Below are positions 59,987 to 64,000 of a DNA stretch of 64,000 nt, piece by piece. The number at the start of each line of letters is the position of its first letter. Position 1 is the first letter of the stretch. The stretch spans positions 2,232,001 through 2,296,000 of the forward strand of contig NZ_CP013747.1 of the NCBI RefSeq assembly GCF_001484605.1. Reading direction: 5' to 3'. Source of the stretch: Pseudarthrobacter sulfonivorans. GTDB lineage: Bacteria > Actinomycetota > Actinomycetes > Actinomycetales > Micrococcaceae. A program made the translations under genes and the position numbers. The notes under the pieces are model-generated. The model was not told the origin of the DNA. It ran no database searches and was given only the letters and a program-made list of their open reading frames with translations.

Positions 59987-60931
59987 TTAGTCCGTGCCGA
60001 GTTCCGCCAGACGGTCCGACGGCGGTTCATCCCCACGCGCGGCGGAACCTTCACGCCGTTTCCTGAAGCCTGACCGCTGTCCCAGAACCACGACGGCGAG
60101 GCCCACGAGGATGAGCCCCAGCCCGCCGTAGGTGCCGGCGGGCAGGGTCTCGTGCAGGAAGACCGCGGCCAGCACGGCTGCGCCGGGGATCTCCAGCAGG
60201 ATGATCATCGAGACCAGCAGCGGGCTCATCGTGGCCAGCAGGTGATTGAAGGCTGTGTGGCCCACCAGTTGGGCACACACGGTGATGGCCAGGATCCCCA
60301 CCCAACCAATGGCGTCGAACCCCACCAGCGGCTGGCCGCTGAAGAGCGCCAGCACCGCCACAAAGGCCGCGCACATCCCGTAGCAGAGCGTGGTGTACGT
60401 TCCCGTGGTCATGGTCTGGCGGGCCTTGCCGCCGGCGAGAGTGTAGAGGCCGGCCAGAGCCCCGCCGGCAACGGCCAGCAGGTCGCCCACGAGCGCCTCC
60501 GGCGAGGATCCCATGTCGAACCCAGTGATGGTGACAACGCCCCCAAAAGCGATCCCCAGCCCTGCCAGCACCTGCCAGCGGTGCCTGGTGCCCCGGAAGA
60601 GCTGGAAGACGGCGATCCAGGCCGACTGCAGGCAGACCAGGGCGGTGGCGGCAGCCACGGACGTCAGCTGGAGGGACGTGATGAAGCAGGCAAAGTGCAG
60701 GGCCAGGGCGACGGCGGCGAGCAGCGACCAGCGGAACTCGGGGCCGGTGATCCGGCCGAACTGCCGGGGTTCGCGGACCACGGTGGGAGTGGCCATGACG
60801 GCGGCCCCGATGGCGTTGCGCCAGAAGGCGATGGCGAGGGCACTGACGGTGGTGGCACCGAGGGTTGCGGCGATCAACGGCCCGGACGACGCCACGCCCA
60901 GGACGCCCACGGCCGCAAGAAGAAAGTTCAC
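59987..60931 (-). CDS. EamA/DMT-family metabolite exporter
   Basis: 314 residues with ten predicted membrane helices in two EamA repeats: first half FLLAAVGVLGVASSGPLIAA ... FWRNAIGAAVMATP ... ATALVCLQSAWIAVFQLF; second half LAVAGGALAGLYTLAGGKAR ... VLALFSGQPLVGFDAIGWVG ... SMIILLEIPGAAVLAAVFLH. A basic Arg/Asp-rich tail ends the protein. Drug/metabolite transporter of unknown substrate. Terminates 26 bp from the convergent glycosyltransferase gene. Confidence 0.92.
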   Translation of the reverse strand: MNFLLAAVGVLGVASSGPLIAATLGATTVSALAIAFWRNAIGAAVMATPTVVREPRQFGRITGPEFRWSLLAAVALALHFACFITSLQLTSVAAATALVCLQSAWIAVFQLFRGTRHRWQVLAGLGIAFGGVVTITGFDMGSSPEALVGDLLAVAGGALAGLYTLAGGKARQTMTTGTYTTLCYGMCAAFVAVLALFSGQPLVGFDAIGWVGILAITVCAQLVGHTAFNHLLATMSPLLVSMIILLEIPGAAVLAAVFLHETLPAGTYGGLGLILVGLAVVVLGQRSGFRKRREGSAARGDEPPSDRLAELGTD

Positions 60932-60963
60932 CGTTCAACCCTACTGTTCTGCTTTTAACGAAA

Positions 60964-60997
60964 AAGTCCCGGACAGCGTTACGGCTGTCCGGGACTT
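60964..60997 (-). terminator. Terminator downstream of tRNA-Ala
   Basis: AAGTCCCGGACAGC-N6-GCTGTCCGGGACTT, a 14-bp perfect stem followed on the minus strand by TTTTT. Ends transcription of the tRNA-Ile - DLW-39 - tRNA-Ala unit just before the EamA gene, and is placed 6 bp after the tRNA-Ala CCA. Confidence 0.92.
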
Positions 60998-61002
60998 CCT
61001 TA

Positions 61003-61078
61003 TGGTGGAGGCACGGGGACTCGAACCCCGAACCCCCTGCTTGCAAAGCAGGTGCGCTACCAATTGCGCCATGCCCCC
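61003..61078 (-). tRNA. tRNA-Ala (TGC)
   Basis: 76 nt with CCA encoded. Acceptor GGGGGCA/TGCCTCC contains the G3-T70 pair that identifies alanine tRNAs; D-stem GCGC/GCGC; anticodon stem CCTGC/GCAGG with loop TTTGCAA; T-arm CGGGG-TTCGAGT-CCCCG. Confidence 0.96.
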
Positions 61079-61150
61079 ATAAGAAGCAACCCGTCAATCA
61101 TACCCTAGAACCGTGGAGCCTTTTGCAAGCTCCCGGTCCGGGAATCCGGC

Positions 61151-61267
61151 CTATTCGACCTTGTCGGTCGACTGGCTCCAAACTGTTTTCCGGGCCTCGG
61201 ATTCCTGTGCTTTCCTGTAGAGCAGGACGCCTGCGATCGCAGCTGCAAGTACCAGCAACTTCTTCAC
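61151..61267 (-). CDS. DLW-39 family small protein
   Basis: 38 residues from GTG 61267 (GGGGAG upstream) between the two tRNA genes. It begins MKKLLVLAAAIAGVLLYRKA, a basic start and one short hydrophobic helix, and ends with a charged tail (SEARKTVWSQSTDKVE). Small proteins of this length and shape lie between the same tRNAs next to gyrA in many actinobacteria and are called DLW-39; here the DLW triplet reads TVW. Function unknown. It could also be a membrane-anchored peptide of the gyrase/tRNA unit. Confidence 0.8.
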   Translation of the reverse strand: MKKLLVLAAAIAGVLLYRKAQESEARKTVWSQSTDKVE

Positions 61268-61336
61268 ATGCTCCCCGTTCCGATCCTGCCTGCCGTGAAG
61301 CAAACCGAACCTTCCTTCGAACCTGCACAGGTTCCG

Positions 61337-61410
61337 TGGGCGTACCAGGACTTGAACCTGGGACCTCTTCGTTATCAGCGAAGCGCTCTAACCGCCTGAG
61401 CTATACGCCC
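61337..61410 (-). tRNA. tRNA-Ile (GAT)
   Basis: 74 nt without encoded CCA. Acceptor GGGCGTA/TACGCCC, D-stem GCTC/GAGC, anticodon stem CTTCG/CGAAG with loop CTGATAA (anticodon GAT), T-arm CCAGG-TTCAAGT-CCTGG. Upstream of DLW-39 and tRNA-Ala on the same strand, 99 bp after the DUF3566 gene. Confidence 0.96.
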
Positions 61411-61509
61411 CGATGCCTCATCGGGCCGAGACATGACTTTACAGCACATCCCGGCCCGATCTCAAATCGAGGCATTTCGCCGGAGAATTTCCGGTGAAAT
61501 CGTGGGTTT

Positions 61510-62181
61510 TCAGTCGTCCGTAAGGGTGACGCCGATGCCGCCAACAAGCGTTGCGGAGATGTTGTAAAGCACCGCTGACAGCATGGACAGCGCCGTCAGC
61601 AGGACAACGTTCACCACGGCGATAATCGTGGCAAAGGAAGCCACCTGGCCCAGGGATGCGACCTTCTTCAGTTCGAACCCGCCGCCTTCGGAGCCTGCCA
61701 GGGTGCCCAGGAGGCTGTCCACCTGGTCGAAGATTCCGGTGAGGTCCAGGACAGTCCAGAGGACGATGGCGGCCACGACGGTGACGATTCCCAGCGCCAC
61801 CGACAGGAGGAATGCCATCTTCAGGACCGACCAGGGATCCACCTTGCTGACCAGCAGCCGTGCACGCCTGACCTTGGCCTTGGGCGCGGGCTTGACCAGG
61901 CCGGGCTGGGCCTGCGGAGACCGGCCCTGCACTGGGCGCTGGCTGGACTGGGCTGCCGGAAGCCTGCCCTCCCCGGCACGCTGGCCGGCCTGGCCTGCCG
62001 GAACCCGATCCTGCGCAGGGCGCTGGCCGGGAACGGCCGGCCGCTGCCCCGGCGCGCCCGTAGGGGCCGGTGGGCGCTGCTGCGGACGGACGGGAGCGTT
62101 CACCCGGGGTGCGGCCGCGGGCGGCGGCGTTCCGCCGGGGACATTGCTGCTCGGCTTGGGATATGAGTCGGGATTACTCAC
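61510..62181 (-). CDS. DUF3566 membrane protein next to gyrA
   Basis: 223 residues from GTG 62181, overlapping the gyrA stop (GTGA). The first ~110 residues are a Pro/Gln/Arg-rich disordered region ([20 protein letters not shown] repeats). Two membrane segments follow: [20 protein letters not shown] and [20 protein letters not shown], separated by the loop [23 protein letters not shown]3566 proteins directly follow gyrA across actinobacteria, including mycobacterial homologues near oriC; the function is not established. Confidence 0.92.
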   Translation of the reverse strand: MSNPDSYPKPSSNVPGGTPPPAAAPRVNAPVRPQQRPPAPTGAPGQRPAVPGQRPAQDRVPAGQAGQRAGEGRLPAAQSSQRPVQGRSPQAQPGLVKPAPKAKVRRARLLVSKVDPWSVLKMAFLLSVALGIVTVVAAIVLWTVLDLTGIFDQVDSLLGTLAGSEGGGFELKKVASLGQVASFATIIAVVNVVLLTALSMLSAVLYNISATLVGGIGVTLTDD

Positions 62182-64000
62182 TCGTTACCTCCGGTGTAGT
62201 CTTCGTTCGGCTCAGCGTCGCCGGAGGCGTCCTCTGACTCAACAGCCGGTGATGTTTCTGCCGTTGTTGCTGACCCTGCGGATCCCTCGGGGGACCCGGC
62301 CTCTTCAGCCAACGTTACGTCATCGTCCACGGATTCTTCGCCCTCGAGGCCGCGTTCGCTGTTCCTTGCCACTTCAATGATGCGGTCGTTCTTGTCCGGC
62401 TTCGCGAAGATAACACCCATGGTGTCGCGGCCCTTGGCCGGTACGCCGGCCACGGATGAACGGACAACCTTGCCGCCTTCCATGACCACCAGGACCTCGT
62501 CCTCTTCCTGGACAATCAGGGCGCCCACGAGGTGGCCCCGTTCTTCCTGGTACTTGCCCACCTTGATGCCCAGGCCGCCGCGGCCCTGCAGGCGGTATTC
62601 CTCCACCGCGGTGCGCTTGGCGTACCCGCCCTCGGTGACCACAAAGACAAACGAACCGTCCGTAACGACGTCCGCCGCCAGCAGTTCATCGTCCTCGCGG
62701 AACTTCATGCCCGTAACACCTGACGTGGCCCGGCCCATGGGACGCAGGGCATCGTCGGTGGCGGTGAAGCGGATGGACTGGCCCATGCGGGACACCAGCA
62801 TGAGGTCATCCGTTTCGGAGACCAGCTGGGCGGAAACCAGCTCGTCCTCGTCACGCAGGTTGATCGCGATGACGCCGGCGGAACGGTTGGTGTCGTAGTC
62901 CTCCAGCCGGGTCTTCTTGACCAGGCCCCGCTTGGTGGCCAGCACCAGGTAAGGGGCCTGCTGGTAGTCCGTGATGTCCAGGACCTGGGCGATGTGCTCG
63001 TCCGGCTGGAAGGCCATCAGGTTGGCAACGTGCTGGCCCTTGGCATCACGGCCGGCCTCCACCAGTTCGTACGCCTTCGCCCGGTAGACCCGGCCGAGGT
63101 TGGTGAAGAAAAGCAGCCAGTGGTGGGTGGTGGTCACGAAGAAGTGCTCCACCACGTCGTCGCCGCGGAGCTGGGCGCCCTTGATGCCCTTGCCGCCGCG
63201 CTGCTGCGACCGGTAGTTGTCGCTGCGCGTGCGCTTGACGTAGCCGCCGCGGGTAATGGTGACAACCATTTCCTCTTCGGGGATCAGGTCCTCCATGGAC
63301 ATGTCGCCGTCGAAGCCCATCAGGATCTTGGTGCGGCGGTCATCCCCATGCTTGGCCACAATCTCGCCCAGCTCGGTGCTGATGATTTCGCGCTGGCGTT
63401 CCTCAGAGGCAAGGATCGAGTTGTACTCGGCGATCAGGGCCTCGAGTTCGGAATGGCGGTCCTGGATCTTCTGGCGTTCCAGGGCTGCCAGGCGGCGCAG
63501 CTGCATGTCCAGGATGGCCCGGGCCTGCAGTTCGTCGATCTCCAGCAGCTGCATCAGGCCGTCGCGTGCGGCTTCGGTGGTGTTGGACGCACGGATGAGC
63601 GCAATGACTTCGTCCAGCGCGTCCAGTGCCTTCAGGAGGGCACGCAGGATGTGCGCCTCTTCCTCGGCCTTGCGCAGACGGTAGCGGGTACGTCGCGCAA
63701 TGACGTCCAGCTGGTGCGTTACCCAGTGGCGGATGAAGGCGTCCAGGCTCAGCGTGCGCGGAACCCCGTCCACGATGGCCAGCATGTTGGCAGAGAAGTT
63801 GCTCTGCAGGTCGGTGTGCTTGTAGAGGTTGTTCAGCACCACCTTGGCCACGGCGTCGCGCTTGAGCACAATGACCAGCCGCTGGCCGGTGCGGCCGGAG
63901 GTCTCGTCGCGGAGGTCCGCAATGCCGGAGATCTTCCCGTCCTTGACCAGTTCGGCGATTTTGATGGCCAGGTTGTCCGGGTTGGCCTGGTAGGGCAGTT
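62178..64000 (-). CDS. gyrA: DNA gyrase subunit A, C-terminal part, 5' end beyond window
   Basis: 607 codons present; the frame is open to the right edge ([20 protein letters not shown]), so the start and catalytic Tyr lie outside. Visible: the end of the breakage-reunion domain ([40 protein letters not shown], coiled-coil with [20 protein letters not shown]) and a C-terminal beta-pinwheel with repeats such as [16 protein letters not shown], the GyrA box QQRGGKG, and [19 protein letters not shown]. An acidic tail ([16 protein letters not shown] ... NEDYTGGNE) ends the protein. gyrB, recF, dnaN and dnaA are expected further right. Confidence 0.97.
   Translation of the reverse strand, partial: LPYQANPDNLAIKIAELVKDGKISGIADLRDETSGRTGQRLVIVLKRDAVAKVVLNNLYKHTDLQSNFSANMLAIVDGVPRTLSLDAFIRHWVTHQLDVIARRTRYRLRKAEEEAHILRALLKALDALDEVIALIRASNTTEAARDGLMQLLEIDELQARAILDMQLRRLAALERQKIQDRHSELEALIAEYNSILASEERQREIISTELGEIVAKHGDDRRTKILMGFDGDMSMEDLIPEEEMVVTITRGGYVKRTRSDNYRSQQRGGKGIKGAQLRGDDVVEHFFVTTTHHWLLFFTNLGRVYRAKAYELVEAGRDAKGQHVANLMAFQPDEHIAQVLDITDYQQAPYLVLATKRGLVKKTRLEDYDTNRSAGVIAINLRDEDELVSAQLVSETDDLMLVSRMGQSIRFTATDDALRPMGRATSGVTGMKFREDDELLAADVVTDGSFVFVVTEGGYAKRTAVEEYRLQGRGGLGIKVGKYQEERGHLVGALIVQEEDEVLVVMEGGKVVRSSVAGVPAKGRDTMGVIFAKPDKNDRIIEVARNSERGLEGEESVDDDVTLAEEAGSPEGSAGSATTAETSPAVESEDASGDAEPNEDYTGGNE

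Overview
The window looks like a chromosomal segment of a high-GC soil actinobacterium, most likely Arthrobacter/Pseudarthrobacter (Micrococcales). The evidence is the gene order fhaA-fhaB-pstP-rodA-pbpA-pknA-pknB ... srtE-crgA ... ppiA ... tRNA-Ala - DLW-39 - tRNA-Ile - DUF3566 - gyrA, together with aromatic, polyamine and sugar-acid catabolic genes typical of that group. No rRNA and no CRISPR array are visible.

Region 1 (1-5.5 kb): a three-gene recombinase cassette (tyrosine integrase, small HTH protein, zinc-ribbon protein that runs off the left edge), then pobA (4-hydroxybenzoate 3-monooxygenase) and an IclR regulator with matching palindromes in front of both.

Region 2 (5.5-22.5 kb): a rearranged catabolic island. 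A 769-bp segment carrying a complete TetR gene occurs twice in opposite orientation (6111-6879 and 21743-22511); the left copy has truncated a GntR gene. Between the copies lie a couRNOML-type p-hydroxycinnamate degradation cluster, whose product 4-hydroxybenzoate is the substrate of PobA, and a TetR-controlled locus of ABC sugar-type transporter, carboxylesterase, decayed CocE-type hydrolase and secreted esterase. Two further inverted fragment pairs are nested inside, and an IS remnant is present.

Region 3 (22.5-42.4 kb): an oligopeptide-type ABC transporter (one subunit is a permease-ATPase fusion) in an operon with a GH3 glycosidase; Gfo/Idh/MocA dehydrogenases and TIM-barrel isomerases with pseudogene debris between them; a galactarate/talarate dehydratase with its FadR-type regulator; and a putrescine oxidase - amino acid permease pair with a divergent TetR. 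Fragments of a LysR gene and a serine recombinase mark old insertions.

Region 4 (42.5-64 kb): conserved origin-proximal core. tRNA-Leu precedes the FHA/phosphatase/kinase/cell-wall operon, which ends at a strong terminator facing a glutamine amidotransferase, a 56-aa membrane protein and a class E sortase. CrgA, a Tag-family glycosylase, an AhpD-like protein, a rhomboid protease, a cyclophilin, a protein with tandem 11-residue repeats, a glycosyltransferase and an EamA transporter follow, then the tRNA/gyrA block. A dense cluster of DnaA boxes, five of them pairs of head-to-head boxes, flanks the AhpD-like gene (55.08-56.21 kb) and is the most striking non-coding structure seen.
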